DNA from: Ciona savignyi
Lineage: Eukaryota > Chordata > Ascidiacea > Phlebobranchia > Cionidae
Assembly: GCA_000149265.1 (NCBI GenBank)
Contig: CH000003.1
Coordinates: 61,099 to 125,098, forward strand
DNA length: 64,000 nt
Direction: 5' to 3'
Shown here: positions 24,301-34,738 of the stretch, in pieces
Layout: each line of letters begins with the position of its first letter
Position numbering within the stretch: position 1 is the first letter of the stretch
The notes under the pieces: model-generated
What the model saw: the letters and a program-made list of their open reading frames with translations, nothing else
The model's database searches: none
Told to the model about the DNA's origin: nothing
Program-made: the position numbers and the translations under genes

Positions 24301-25188
24301 GAAATACCAAGAATGGTTTGTTTGGTATCGTAAAGGACATATTTCTCTTGAGGGAATGTGATTACGTTGTCTTAACAATGTCATCAAACGTTAGTAGGCC
24401 TGTATATCTGTCTGGTGGGACATGTAAAATGGTCACCTTATATTACTTGGCCAAATGGATTAATAGGTTAATGTGTCGCATTACCGAGTCGGTGCTACTA
24501 CAGTGTGTTGTATATCATTGAGATTTTTCTTCAATTTAGTAGAATGTATCATTCCACTTGCTTTCGGCAATGCTAAGCGACTTGCCCTAAGGATACAACC
24601 GACTAGCTAACGAATTTTCGTACCTGCAACCCATCGGCTGAGAGGCGATGCACTATCCCACCTTATTTATTGAAGCTATCGTAAAGTGTTAAACAACTCC
24701 TGCTAATTGTAATTCATAATGGCACAACTAATTGAATAGTAGCTTATGTTAACATAACAGTGTGTGTACATTCAAGCGAAAGGTGGTAAAAGACATTTAG
24801 AAGCATTTCTCCAATACAGATTGGAAGGTTGATACAGGAAATGCGGGGAAGTTCTTTACATGATGCGACGTTTCACTTTGCCAATCTTGACTGGTCATAT
24901 TACGCAAACCACGGCAGAGACATTGTCCACGAAGTTCTACTTGACCACAACCCGCTCGTCCCTTGCGAGGTGCCCTCAAATATGGACAGAAAGGATCGAA
25001 GACACGACGGTAGTTGTGAAATGACAATGAAAGTAGGGGATCGAATAAATAATTATGCGTTGATGAAGAGTGGAATTATGCTTGGTGGATTAAACCAACG
25101 AACTAAACAAGTTGGAATGTACCCAGCGTTTAAAGTTAAAACCGAATTGGTGCCGGAGTCCTATCCGATTTCAACGGTTGTCCTCTAG
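6348..25188 (+). CDS. FUT8: FUT8-like alpha-1,6-fucosyltransferase (GT23), nine exons
   Basis: Golgi enzyme expected to add core alpha-1,6 fucose from GDP-fucose to N-glycans. Proposed exons: 6348-6457, 16571-16635, 16803-16956, 17452-17560, 17865-18102, 18636-18882, 23627-23800, 24245-24389, 24820-25188. All introns have GT/AG ends and phases match, giving 1611 bases and 536 residues (human about 575). Residues 13-32 form a signal-anchor; 40-120 are a charged stem. NCSSAKKLFCNV and CGLGCMMHHYSLCFFIALGT match the conserved cysteine-rich start of the catalytic domain. HVRRTDK (310-316) is the GT23 donor motif; ASDDPAI and KDIFLLRECDYVVLTMSSN follow. Residues from 415 include the C-terminal SH3-like domain. 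The exon 5 end and exon 6 start are the least certain borders (alternatives 18008 with 18644). Intron 1 (10.1 kb) and intron 6 (4.7 kb) are filled with repeats. Intact in frame. Confidence 0.85.
6798..6866 (+). repeat. SINE 3' tail fragment
   Basis: It reads GTTAACGCCCCTTGCGTTTC then CGGGGAGAAACATGAA, the tail of the window's SINE family, without the tRNA-like head. Located in FUT8 intron 1. Confidence 0.7.
6876..7186. mobile_element. hAT-like MITE, 311 bp
   Basis: The ends form an inverted repeat: CAGGGGTCGGCAACC on the left and GGTTGCCGACTCCTG on the right, a typical hAT terminal sequence. The interior is AT-rich and non-coding. I could not find a clean 8-bp target duplication (GGATTAGT left, TGCTATCA right), so the insertion is old or one end is rearranged. 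Confidence 0.65.
7306..7549. repeat. 40-bp minisatellite, left part
   Basis: About six diverged copies of a roughly 40-base unit built around GTGCTTGCATAAACGTATAT followed by TTTAAACATTATACCAA. The array continues at 14672 on the other side of the BEL/Pao element, which inserted into it. Confidence 0.85.
7550..8095 (-). repeat. BEL/Pao 1 3' LTR (546 bp)
   Basis: Starts TG and ends CA in the plus-strand reading, equal in length to the partner at 14121-14666. The only difference noticed is GCTTAGG here versus GCTTTGG there (near 7582). It contains a run of GGATGATACGG-like short repeats. Confidence 0.92.
8246..14066 (-). pseudogene. BEL/Pao 1 gag-pol, disrupted
   Basis: Polyprotein remnants in the usual order. 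A charged coiled-coil gag start (13265-13897; a likely first ATG at 14064-14066 is out of frame with it); a DUF1759-type segment with FNGDPMDYW (13007-13225); a CCHC-like knuckle and the protease motif ALLDSGANRTFC (11493-13025); reverse transcriptase with YVDD (10774-11653); RNase H with FADAST and TDST (about 9900-10378); an H2C2 zinc region, an rve integrase core with SDNGTNF and a DUF5641-like tail (8246-10222). Breaks seen: an in-frame TGA at 13265, frameshifts near 13030, 11640, 11190, 10800 and 10720, and a TGA at 10379-10381. The integrase half is one 658-residue open frame. Confidence 0.9.
14121..14666 (-). repeat. BEL/Pao 1 5' LTR (546 bp)
   Basis: Partner of the LTR at 7550-8095 and nearly identical. 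On the element strand the LTR is followed by TCGTTTTCAAACTGAGC, which resembles the sequence after the 5' LTR of BEL/Pao 2 (AAGTTTTCAACTGATCC); this shared string is a candidate primer-binding site. Confidence 0.92.
14672..16340. repeat. 40-bp minisatellite, right part
   Basis: About 30 copies of a 40-base unit (GTGCTTGCATAAACGTATAT, TTTAAACATTACACCAA) in FUT8 intron 1, with point changes between units and a few units shortened. A 493-bp MITE interrupts it at 14984-15476. The array ends just before FUT8 exon 2 (16571). Confidence 0.9.
14984..15476. mobile_element. hAT MITE, 493 bp, with 8-bp target duplication
   Basis: Ends CAGCGGTTCCCAAACTGGG and AGTTTGGGAACCGCTG are inverted repeats of hAT type. 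GTATATAG flanks it on both sides (14976-14983 and 15477-15484) and belongs to the minisatellite, giving a clear 8-bp target duplication. Near the ends it is GC-rich (GGCGCCGCGGCGCC). No transposase is encoded. Confidence 0.93.
17206..17411 (+). repeat. tRNA-derived SINE copy
   Basis: Head TTGATTGGTAAGTGCGTCGC, body GGTTGTGTCCTTGGG and tail GTTAACGCCCCTTGTG..ACGGGGATAACCATTAAT are recognisable, with internal losses. It lies in FUT8 intron 3 shortly before exon 4. Confidence 0.75.
17688..17755 (-). repeat. SINE body fragment
   Basis: The minus strand reads TGTGTCCTTGGGCAAGGCAC then CATTGCCTGAACCCAGTG, the central body of the SINE family. In FUT8 intron 4. Confidence 0.7.
18900..23325. repeat. 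array of about 340-bp repeats filling FUT8 intron 6
   Basis: Diverged units recur about every 335-360 bases, marked by TCTAGACCATGTT (near 19598, 19940, 20298, 20633, 21863, 22740, 23170), GATGTCGGGGCGACATGGCA, AAGCGCTATGCC and GGGGAATTCCCCTAGATTTA. Three head sequences (AGAGAGTGTCAACCACGTGT at about 18904, 21121 and 22911) and tails with ATATGTGTCCC..AAATGGGACCC (20815, 22580, 22875) suggest several elements side by side, not one simple satellite. The tail can fold as a hairpin. No protein is encoded. Confidence 0.8.
21597..21696. other. assembly gap of 100 N
   Basis: Exactly 100 N, the usual placeholder for a gap of unknown size, inside the 340-bp repeat array. The intron 6 length is therefore not reliable. 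Confidence 0.99.
23958..24215 (-). repeat. tRNA-derived SINE, antisense
   Basis: Plus-strand text runs TATTCATGTTTATCCC, TCAGATTACCTCGCGTTGGG, TGCCTTGTCCGAGGACACAA, then AGCGACCAGTTACGAATTTG: the reverse complement of the SINE from tail to head. It fills most of FUT8 intron 7. Confidence 0.75.
24440..24655 (-). repeat. tRNA-derived SINE, antisense, diverged
   Basis: Contains GTGTGTTGTATATCATTGAG, CTTGCCCTAAGGATACAACC, GACTAGCTAACG and CGGCTGAGAGGCGATGC, the antisense SINE body and head. In FUT8 intron 8. Confidence 0.7.
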
Positions 25189-25685
25189 AAAAATGTATTA
25201 TTTAAAAAAACCTTGGTGAATGTAAAATGTTCGTACTGTTTGCGTTGTTGTATAGTTGTTCAATAGGTTTCTAAGTTAATATAAATTCTAGTATTGCACG
25301 GACGTTTGGCTAATTGGCTAACTCTATAATAGTTAAATATAGCGCTCCTAGTGTTCACAATATAGTAATGCCCCACCATGCCTTTATGCAAATCCAAGGA
25401 CACATTCAGTACTGGACACAATACACGCATGACCGCCATAACTGTCTCTAATATAGACACGTGCTGAGATCTGCCAGGAACTCACGAGTTATATAGATAG
25501 AGTCAAGAACTCATATTAAGTAAATGTGATAGAACGCATTATTACAAACTCCACCTATACTTATACCGATTTTAAAATAAAACAGTCTTAATGACGAGCC
25601 CATCTTGGGTTAGATATTAAGGCAGGTGCATTTGTTGTGTGTTTGATTGGAATTACGTCTGTACGAATGTTTTGAACGAAGTTCG
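25189..25685 (+). other. FUT8 3' region, no further gene seen
   Basis: Follows the FUT8 stop (TAG at 25186-25188). An AATAAA lies near 25575 in AAAATAAAACAG and is a plausible poly(A) signal. Nothing else could be supported. Confidence 0.4.
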
Positions 25686-26094
25686 TAAATCAAGTTATAA
25701 TTTAAGTAGTTTAAGTTGATGTGAAAAAATGTACTCTAGTATATTTGTGGTTAAGCCGCAGCTTTCCCTTGAACGCTTAACCCGGACATCGGCACTCACC
25801 GCTGTGCCACTCTATAGAATTACTAATATTATGTAAATGCGCGAAGTTGCCAAAAGACTATCCCACTGTGAACAATGCCGAATCTATTAACCAGAGAACT
25901 GTATATTTTAAGTTTACATTTAACAATACTCTATGCTGCACAATGAAGAAAATGCACACTCTAGTGTCGGAAGGTTTATACATCGAGGTCTAAATGTCCA
26001 GAGTAATACTGTAACTATCGAATTGCAAAACATCTACAGTTCTTGTACGGTCGTGTTGCCGAATAAATGATGCGACCAATACGTATACCAACTA

Positions 26095-27306
26095 GGAGAG
26101 TGTACAACCACGTGTTTAACCACCACTATTTGTAAAACACATGTTGTATGCCATATATTCATGCTACAGGGTCCCTAACCACAATTTGTATTTTATACAC
26201 CGAGTATATAGTTTGTTTCTGCAAGCATAAACGCATGGGTCCCATAGTTAACCAACCAAACTTATTTTTCATGTGCAGATAAATAAAAAATAAACGTCTA
26301 AAATTTACGAACATTTTACCACAAAAATTTTAAATTAAAGCTTCTTTTCAAGCGCTGTAGTGAAATAAGGCTAAATTCCCAAAACAGTCCGATTTATTTT
26401 TTAATGGTTTCATGGGAAATTCCCCCGGGTTTAGTAGATAAGTTTCTGTTTTTATAAGTGACTCATGTTATGGAACAATTCTTAAAGTTTTAATCTGATT
26501 TGTAGACTGCTTATTAGAGATGTCAGTGCGATATGGCATGTCTGTTATAATCGTAATTCAGGAACATATCTTCGTTTTCAAGGAAATTACCCTAAGTAAA
26601 TGTTTTCTATTTTTTAATTGGTACAGAGTGTCTAATGGTCTAACATTTCACCGAATCTGATCAAAATTAGAGCAGCCGTTCAAGCGCTATGCCCACAAAA
26701 GCTAATTTATTAGAAAAAAAACGTTTTGGTTTTTAACGTCTTATGGGAATTCCCCTAGATTCATTACCCAAAATTTTGGTTTCTGCATATCTAAACTCAT
26801 GTTGTCTAACAAATACCAAAGTTTGATTGCGATTCCATTACTTCTTTTGGTAGATGTCAGGGCGACATGGCATGCTTGTCACAATCATGATTTGAGAACA
26901 TATCCTATTTTTTAAGGGTATTTCCCTAGGTAATTTTTTTTTATTTCTTTTGAGAGTTAAATCAGTCACGAACACACTTAATTTTCACCAAATATGATTC
27001 AAATTAGAGCAGTCGTTCAAGCGCTATGCCACAAAAAGCTAAATTTTTCCTAAAAAATACAGTTTTGGTTTTTAACCTCCCAGGGGAATCCCCCTTGATT
27101 TATTACCTAAAATTTTGGTTTCTGCATATCTAGATCATGTTGTCTAATGAATGACTAAGTTTCATTACGATTCGATTATTTTTTCTGGTAGATGTCGGGG
27201 CGCCATGCCATGCCATGCCAGTCAAACCTTTTTTGACGAAAAAAAAAGGAAAAAAAAAACGGACAAAAACAATATGTGTCCCATTTTTCCAAATGGGACC
27301 CATAAC
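26095..27306. repeat. 340-bp-family element with head and tail
   Basis: Starts GGAGAGTGTACAACCACGTG and ends with the hairpin TCCCATTTTTCCAAATGGGA (27279-27298) followed by CCCATAAC. It holds three internal units and lies within the FUT8 duplicate, so it gives a clean example of one element's limits. Confidence 0.75.
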
Positions 27307-28413
27307 TATACAAAAACGGCCCACGTTACGAAGCATTATGGTATAGAAACTAAACTCTGTAAAAAACAGCAACAGTTCTTATTTAGGAGGTTTCGGCCGT
27401 ATGAAAGATCAAAATATAAGGTGAAGTAAGTTTTTTGCGAAAAGGCAGAAGTGTACATAAGCATTTACATATTTATAACAATATCACATAACAAAATAAC
27501 ACAGAACACAAAATTACTAACTCTTCGTGGCCTAACAAGGTTGCAATTCTTTTAGTTTTTAGGTGATTCAGTATCAATAAAAAAGAATTAATTTACACTA
27601 TACTGCAAAACAATACAATTTAACAAGTATTTGTTCTTGCAAATCAGTCCATTTTAAACTCACCAAAACAGTTGTATTCACATTTGACAACCCTTGGTGC
27701 TTATTGTTTGCAGAGATGCTCTGTCGCACAGGGAGAAAACTAAAGGGAGGGAACATTTTTTGCCAACACCCATAAAAAATTTCCTCCAAATTTCAAAAAC
27801 CTCCACACAGCAGTTTTGTTAAGATCATAATTGTGCTTTTAAAATTTTCGGACCTTACATTATTTCGAAACGTTTCCCCATATGTTACTATACGTTACAA
27901 ACTATAAGTATACAATTGATATGTTAATCCATAGATAACTTATTGATCACCTTATACTTGTCTTTACCTTAATATTTGTTTTAACAAACCGTTCGGCGGG
28001 CGATGAATAAGACGAGTTTAACCTTAGAATATCCGTGGTCGTTAGAGGAATTTGTTAGAAATGACAATTTTACCAAAAACAAATACTTTTTAATTCAATC
28101 GATACAGTTCAGCTGTTATCAGTTGCTTAAGCATGGGTCTTAAAGCAATTTTAAATTTTAAAACGAAATCCAGACAGCTATTGTTTGACCAATAAGCGTA
28201 GGCATATTTTAGTTATGTTGGTAAAATTAATTTCAGGTAATGTACACATTATAAAAACACAACGATATTCAAATGCGTTTGATCTTTGTACTTGAAAAGT
28301 AAGTTTATTGGTAAGGTATTGGTAAGATCTCAAAGAAAGGGACTTGTTTAAACGACTAGGAATACAATTATACATAAGTAAAGTAAGTGCGAGATTTAAG
28401 TATAATCTGATAA

Positions 28414-30270
28414 CTAGAGAGTGTCAACCACGTGTTTAACCACCACTATTTGTAAAACACATGTTGTATGCCATATATTCATGCTACAGGGTCCCTAACC
28501 ACAATTTGTATTTTATACCCCGAGTATAAACTTCTTAAATTTATGAACATTTCACCACAAATGTTTTAAATTAAAGCTTCTTTTCAAGCACTGTAGTGAT
28601 ATAAAGCTAAATTCCAAAACAGCCCTATTTAGTTTTTCATGGTTTTAGGCAATTCCCCTGGGTTTAGTAGATAAGTTCTGTTTTTACATAAGTGAGTCAT
28701 GTTATGTAACTACTCTTAAAACTTAAATCTGATTTGTCGACTACTTGTTGGAGATGTCAGTGCAATGTAGCGTGCCTGTCACAATCATAATTAGGAACAT
28801 ATCTTTGTTTTTAAGGGAATTAACCTAGGTAAATGTCTCATTTCTTTTAATTGGCACAGAGTGTCTAACGTTTTAAAATTTTACCGAATCTGATTAAAAC
28901 TAGAAAGTGTCAACCACGTGTTTAACCACCACTATTTGTAAAACACATGTTGTATGCCATATATTCATGTACAGGGTCCCTAACCACAGTTTGTATTTTA
29001 TACACCGAGTATGTAGTGTGTTTCTGCAAGCATAAACGCATGGGTCCCAAAGTTAACAAACCAAACTTATTTTCCATGTGCAGTTAAATAAGAGATAAAC
29101 GTCTTAAATTTACGAACATTTCACCACAAATGTTTTAAATTAAAGCTTCTTTTCAAGCGCTGTACTGAAATGAAGCTAAATTCCCAAAACAGCCCGATTT
29201 ATTTTTTCATGGTTTCAGGAAATTCCCCTGGGTTTAGTAAATAAGTTTCTGTTTTTACAAGTGACTCATGTTATATAACAATTCTCAAAGTTTTAATCTG
29301 ATTTGTAGGATGCTTATTGAAGATGTCAGTGCAATATGGCGTGCCTGTTGCGGCGATCGCCTATGTAAACCATCTTAATTATCAACATCCGCGATCAGAT
29401 TGACGTCATCCACTCGGAAACTGCAGAATCACAATGAGAACAGTATGACGCAAGTTGACCGGAGATCATTATGACGTATTCGTCACGAGACGCCTGAGGC
29501 CGGTTCATGTGCGACGAAGTGTTACGGGCGTTGTGGACTTCCTCGACGATCTTGACTGAAGGGGGAGATAGAAAACGAAGCGGAAAAGACTGGTGGCTGA
29601 CCAGGGCAGGACCGAGGTGACTGCCACCTGGCGCGCGTTAAGCGCTAGGTTATTGAGACTTTGTGGTATAGTTGACAGAAGAGGAACACGGAAAAAGTCG
29701 AATCTGCCGGTTTAAACAACGAACGAGTTGACAAGCCGCAAAGAAGAACAAACTGTCTATTAAACGCATCGCGCAGTTATTCCGACGCCAGCCGGTTCAG
29801 CAAATCGATTCCCGAGTAAAGTGCATTGTTTTATTCGTTTGTTCGAATTGACAACGTTTGACAATAAACTAACCAACGTCCAATAAGCGCCCCCCCAATA
29901 AACGTCAAACGTTGCAGTAAACCGTTGCAATAAACGTCAAACGTTGCACCTGTCACAATCATAGTTCAGGAAAATATCTTCGTTTTTAAGAAAATAACCC
30001 TAAGTCAATGTTTTCTTTTTTTAATTGGCACAGAGTGTCTAAAAGTCTAACATTTCACCTAATCTGATTAAAATTGGAGCAGCCGTTCAAGGGCTATGCC
30101 CCCAAAAGCTAATTTATTAGAAAAAAAAGTTTTGGTTTTAAGTTAACGTCTCAGGGGAATTCCCCTGGATTCTTTACCCAAAATTTTGGTTTCTTCAAAT
30201 GGGACCCATAACTACACTTTTTTTCAAACCCATAAATAACTACATTTTTTTCAAATGGGACCCATAACTA
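28414..30270. repeat. 340-bp-family elements, nested
   Basis: Two heads (AGAGTGTCAACCACGTGT at about 28418 and AAGTGTCAACCACGTGT at 28905) are followed by diverged internal units, a 601-bp insertion at 29348-29948, and short tail copies (TTCAAATGGGACCCATAACT near 30190 and 30250). It separates two parts of the FUT8 duplicate. Confidence 0.75.
29348..29948. mobile_element. probable solo LTR, 601 bp
   Basis: The repeat unit reads GTGCCTGTCACAATCAT elsewhere; here it is split so that CCTG stands on both sides (29344-29347 and 29949-29952), a 4-bp target duplication. The insert is GC-richer than its surroundings, lacks a reading frame, and ends with two copies of CAATAAACGTCAAACGTTGC, which carry AATAAA. 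These traits fit a solo LTR of an unidentified element; a full copy is not in this window. Confidence 0.65.
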
Positions 30271-30340
30271 CACGGCTGTGTCTATGTACACGGCACTAAG
30301 CAACATCTACCTATTTAACATACTGCAATAAGTCCGGTAA

Positions 30341-31200
30341 ATCTACTTTATGTAGTACATTCAAAAATTACTTGGAATCAACTGACCTACCCGGGCTAGA
30401 GTGAATGTGACAGCTTACCTATTTTGACTTTCCTATGATGAAACGACACGCCAAATTAGTTCAACATATGGAATTGGTTGATGTGCCGTAATTGAATGGA
30501 CTGCCTGCGTGTAGGTATTAAGTCCTCTAATATTCCTATTCATACTTTCAGCATCTTAATACCATTCCCTATACTAATACTGTTCTATTTCCGGCATCTT
30601 ATAAAGATTCCATAATTCCATAAGCATAACTTACAACACCTAAAAATGTATAGTAACATTGTCACATACACAGTTGTAAGCTATCAGAAACAAAAAGTTA
30701 GCCTATTAACAAAATACTACCTATAAATAAACAGACCTAAATTACATTTAATTATAAGTCGTTGTTTAAAATATGAACCTTTTCTATTCACAACTTGGCG
30801 AACTAACAGCATTCATTTGCCTATGACAACAGAGATAATAAGAATTATTACGTAATAATATAACTTTACGTAAAACATTTGGACTTGTTGTGTCAAAATA
30901 ACAATGGTTTGAGACCTAGAATAGGTACCTCTTGGCCTGGGTATGTACTTTACCAGAAAGTTTAGAAGTGGTGGAATTAAGTGTTTTATCAAGGTGCTCT
31001 TTAAGACGTTGTTTTTATCAAATCTTTTAAAAGAAAAAGTAATAGGAACAGAATTTGATCTGATTTAATTTAGGTATTCCCGTTGTACATCATGCCTTCG
31101 TAGTGTTTTAAGAGAAAGCTGGATATAAAAGTAAAAAATGTTATTGCATTTATGTGGGCCTATATGATCTTTCAAACTTTACCGGTATATATTTAGTCCA
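30341..31200. other. no gene seen
   Basis: AT-rich spacer between the FUT8 duplicate and the GT10 gene. No coding frame, repeat or RNA gene could be supported. Confidence 0.5.
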
Positions 31201-31517
31201 GGACCTGGATACGCTGTTTAATCTAATTTAATAAATCAAAGGTAACTTACAATAAGAGTTGTGTTTAATAATGGTGGGAATACTGATAGAGTGATTATCT
31301 ACCAGTAGGGTGCGCAATTGCACAGTCAGAATTGTTGCAAAGGGGACTCAAAGCTAAGAGACCGATTGTTTGTCCCAATGGTTAACTCGACAAATACAAT
31401 ACGTTTTTTTATTTATTAAACATTAAATACGCTTTCAATTAATATACAAAAGTGATTGTTATTCAGGTTTAAGTTACATGTTACATTTTTGATTAGTTTA
31501 AAAGATACGCGTTTGAA

Positions 31518-33246
31518 ATGAAAAGGTCATTATTTTTGTTAATTGTGATATTTGGTTTGGCCTGTATCTTTATTTACTTTCGTGAAGCCAGAAACTTATG
31601 GCCTGCGAAAATAACAAGATTTGGTTTGTCAAAATTTAAACTGAACGAGATCGTGAATGTTGATGGTAGCGTTAAAAAAGAGGAACGTTCATTAATCCTT
31701 TACTGGGACTATCCATGGGGTGATAAATCATCAGGGGCACCAGAAGGCGATTTTGTGGGAAACTGCATACAGACATACGACCGAAGTAAAATCAAAGAAG
31801 CCAAAGCCGTCGTTTTTCACTATACTACTATAGGACAGACGGATATACCATGGACGCATTACAGGTAAGTGAAACGAAGTGGCTGTTAAAACGACATTTG
31901 TTGAAATCCCATCTCGGGTAACTGAAATTACATAGGTATGCGGTAGTCTGTAGGGTATATATAGGTATTGCCTTTCTCCCTTTTCTATTCCGGTGGAGAA
32001 AACTTATATAATGCTGCGTGTTTGTTTGTTTATATTAAGTTATCAAGCTCTTCCATTTTTTTTTAAATTTGTATGGATAGATTTTTTTATTTATTTATTA
32101 TTTTCTAAACAGTTTCAACATATTAAATATTCAGAGATCCTGACCAGATATACGTGTGGTGGTCGGCTGAAGGGCCAGCAGTTTTACGAATAATAGGCGT
32201 CGATCTTAAACCTTTCAATGGTTTTTTCAACTGGACGTGGACATATAGACAAGATGCTGACGTATTTCGAGGTTACGGCTACAGGGGGTATATGCTCAAC
32301 ACAGTAAAGCGAGGAAAGAAGGCAGTTGACGATATCCTGGCCCATAAAAGCAACAATTCAAACATTGCAGTATGTTAATTTAATTCTAAATGACTTGTAA
32401 CTGTTTCTTTCTATTAAACTAAGCTTAACATTGTCCTGCCGAAAAGTTTCGTGATTTAGTTGGATTTCAGTAAAGGTTTGTTGGGAACGTTTAGTGGAAA
32501 AGGCAGTAAACTTACCAAAGATCGTCTGAACACAGTATATTATTGGTTTCTACTAAAACTTTTGTGCATTGGTATTAACTAACCATTGTTATCATTGATA
32601 GATATGGTCTGTAAGTAATTGCGATGGGATGTCAGGAGCGGTAAAACGAATGGAATATTTTAAAGATATGGTCGCAGCTGGCCTTAATGCAACGACTCTT
32701 GGAAAATGCTTCCCTGGTTCGGAAAGTATTTCGAAAAATTTCCCGATGATATATCCTCCGTCGATGACAGTGCACAAATTTTATTTCGCGTTTGAAAACG
32801 CGGAACATTGCCGCGATTACATCACGGAGAAGTTTTGGGACAATGCCTTAAAAAATGATATGGTACCAGTGGTTTGGGGTCCAACCAAGGAAGATGTGCT
32901 AGCAGTTGCGCCGATTCATTCCTTTATTCATACCGATGACTTTGAAAGTCCAGCCAAACTCACCGAATATTTACAATTCCTTGATCAAAACGATGATGAG
33001 TATAGGAAGTATTTCCGCTGGAGGGAAGACGAGAGCATGACTGATGAAAAAATGATTCGAATGATTGAAGAAGAACATCAGGGCATTTCAGTACAAAGAC
33101 CACCCAAGAATCTTTGTGAGCTTATTTTACAAAATAAGGAAACTAAAATTATTAAATCGCTACATGAAGTATTTATGAACGAAAGCAAAGAGTGTCTCGC
33201 CGATGAACCCCCAAAATCATACTTCCAGCAGTTGTTTTCGTTATAA
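31518..33246 (+). CDS. GT10 alpha-1,3-fucosyltransferase, three exons
   Basis: Type II Golgi enzyme expected to transfer fucose from GDP-fucose in alpha-1,3/4 linkage. Exons 31518-31864, 32135-32369 and 32602-33246 have GT/AG introns (donors GTAAGT and GTATGT) and matching phases, giving 408 residues, normal for the family. Residues 4-21 (SLFLLIVIFGLACIFIYF) are the signal-anchor. Family motifs in order: WDYPWG near the start of the luminal domain, FNWTWTYRQDADVFRGYG, VSNCDGMSGAVKR, and the donor-binding block KFYFAFENAEHCRDYITEK with FWDNAL and VPVVWG (about 253-286). The frame is open throughout. The start is set by the ATG directly before the anchor and conserved in the pseudogene at 244. 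A splice acceptor-like TTATTCAG lies upstream at about 31458-31465. Which of the vertebrate-type specificities it has cannot be read from sequence. Confidence 0.9.
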
Positions 33247-33545
33247 CGACTGTACTGTACATGTTTTTATTCTACTTTAACCATTTTTTTGTTTTTACTT
33301 GACCTTATTGTCTTTTAGACAAAGGCATTTTTTGTTAAAAATATACAATCTGTGACCAATAATCTGTAATTTTGCAAATGAAAAATTGAAAAAAAAAAAC
33401 TAAAATTGTGTTGTTCCATCTAAAGAAATCCCTATTTAAAATAGTGATCTTCTTAATACTGTATGTATTTTACATTATTAATACATTCACTTGGGTGTCA
33501 TTTATCCAACCATGCTACACAGCTTTGTCAAGGAGTTAGGTTTGG

Positions 33546-33815
33546 ACAGGATATTTATGTTTATTACCGTGAATGGGAAAACTGGGGGATTAACACACGG
33601 CAATCGTCAGATTACTTCGCGCCCACCGTCGACTTACCGGGTCAATTGTAGTGTGTTGTGTATGATTAAGATGTTTCTTTAATTTGGCAGACCCATTATT
33701 CCGCTGTGTTTAGGCAATGTCTGTTAAGTGTCTTGCCCAAGGACGACTGACTAGTTTGCGACCAGATTCGAGACTACACCATTTCGGCTAAAAGGCGACG
33801 GACGCACTAATCTAA
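33546..33815 (-). repeat. tRNA-derived SINE, antisense
   Basis: Same family and same relative position as the copy at 2917-3225, downstream of the GT10 gene, so it was carried along by the duplication. Antisense head, body and tail phrases are all visible. Confidence 0.8.
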
Positions 33816-33963
33816 GCCAAATGGACGAACTGTTGTGTTTTTAGGATATAATACTTATATATATATCCCCTGAATGGCGTTGTAGCTAGGAAATCGTTAT
33901 ATTACCTCGTGTCCATCACCCTATATTACGTAGGATAGGATATTCATGTTTATCCCCGTGAAT

Positions 33964-34371
33964 GGGGGGTGCACTGGAAGATGCTGCGGTTTTCTTATCC
34001 AGATGGACATTTATAGAGTTTTCGCCAATTATTCTTTTGGATATGTTGTATCCCTTATAAATACCTTCAATTCAAGGTATAGTTTATATACGATAACCAC
34101 GGGAAGCTATATGCACGAAGCGTCTGAATATTCATAACTCGCTTTACAGGGGGGTGCACTGGAAGATGCTGCGGTTTTCTTATCCAGATGGACATTTATA
34201 GAGTTTTCGCCAATTATTCCTTTGAATATGTTGTAGCCCTTTCCAATACCTTCAAATTGATATATAGATTATATACAATAACCGCGGGAAACTATATGCA
34301 CGAAGCGTCTGAATATTCATAACTCGTCATCAAGGGATGCATTGGAAGATGCTACGGTTTTCTTATCCAGA
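33964..34371 (+). repeat. left terminal array, 183-bp units
   Basis: Two full units and one partial, starting GGTGCACTGGAAGATGCTGC at about 33966 and 34149, and a variant at about 34331. Each ends near GAAGCGTCTGAATATTCATA. Confidence 0.85.
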
Positions 34372-34738
34372 TCTTTTTAACACCTTCTTGGTCGCCGATG
34401 TTTAGAAATGCCATTATGAAAAAATTACGATAAACTAACTTGCACCACTGCAGACTTTGGCTGTACAAAGATAGATAATCGCATTTTTTCTATTTTATTT
34501 GAACGCACCTTATTTATAATGTCTTACTATATTGTACCATTTCACGTATTTTAACATAGGAGATGCGACAGATAAAGAGATGTAAGTGCATGTTCTCCAC
34601 ACAGCTTTTTGTTTTTTTGCGTTCTACGAGTAACACAGTAACGTAAAAAAACAGCTCAGGTGTGTGGAGAAAAGTCCATCACAAGTTTGGTAGAAAAGAC
34701 CTTAGCATTGTTTGGAAGTGTGCGTTTCGACTACCCGC

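Larger units (their letters stand above)
25690..30340 (+). pseudogene. decayed duplicate of the FUT8 5' half
   Basis: Blocks match the FUT8 locus in the same order: 25690-25945 with 4781-5330, 27783-27868 with 5460-5545, about 27985-28080 with 5950-6060, 28127-28300 with 6462-6640, 28331-28390 with the end of exon 3 and its donor (16915-16967), and 30276-30335 with intron 3 (16993-17050). Exons 1 and 2, with the membrane anchor, are missing, and exon 3 survives only as about 45 bases with a changed frame. None of the intron 1 minisatellite or BEL element is present. Two blocks of the 340-bp repeat family (26095-27306, 28414-30270) inserted later. No catalytic exons were found, so it cannot encode an enzyme. 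Confidence 0.7.
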
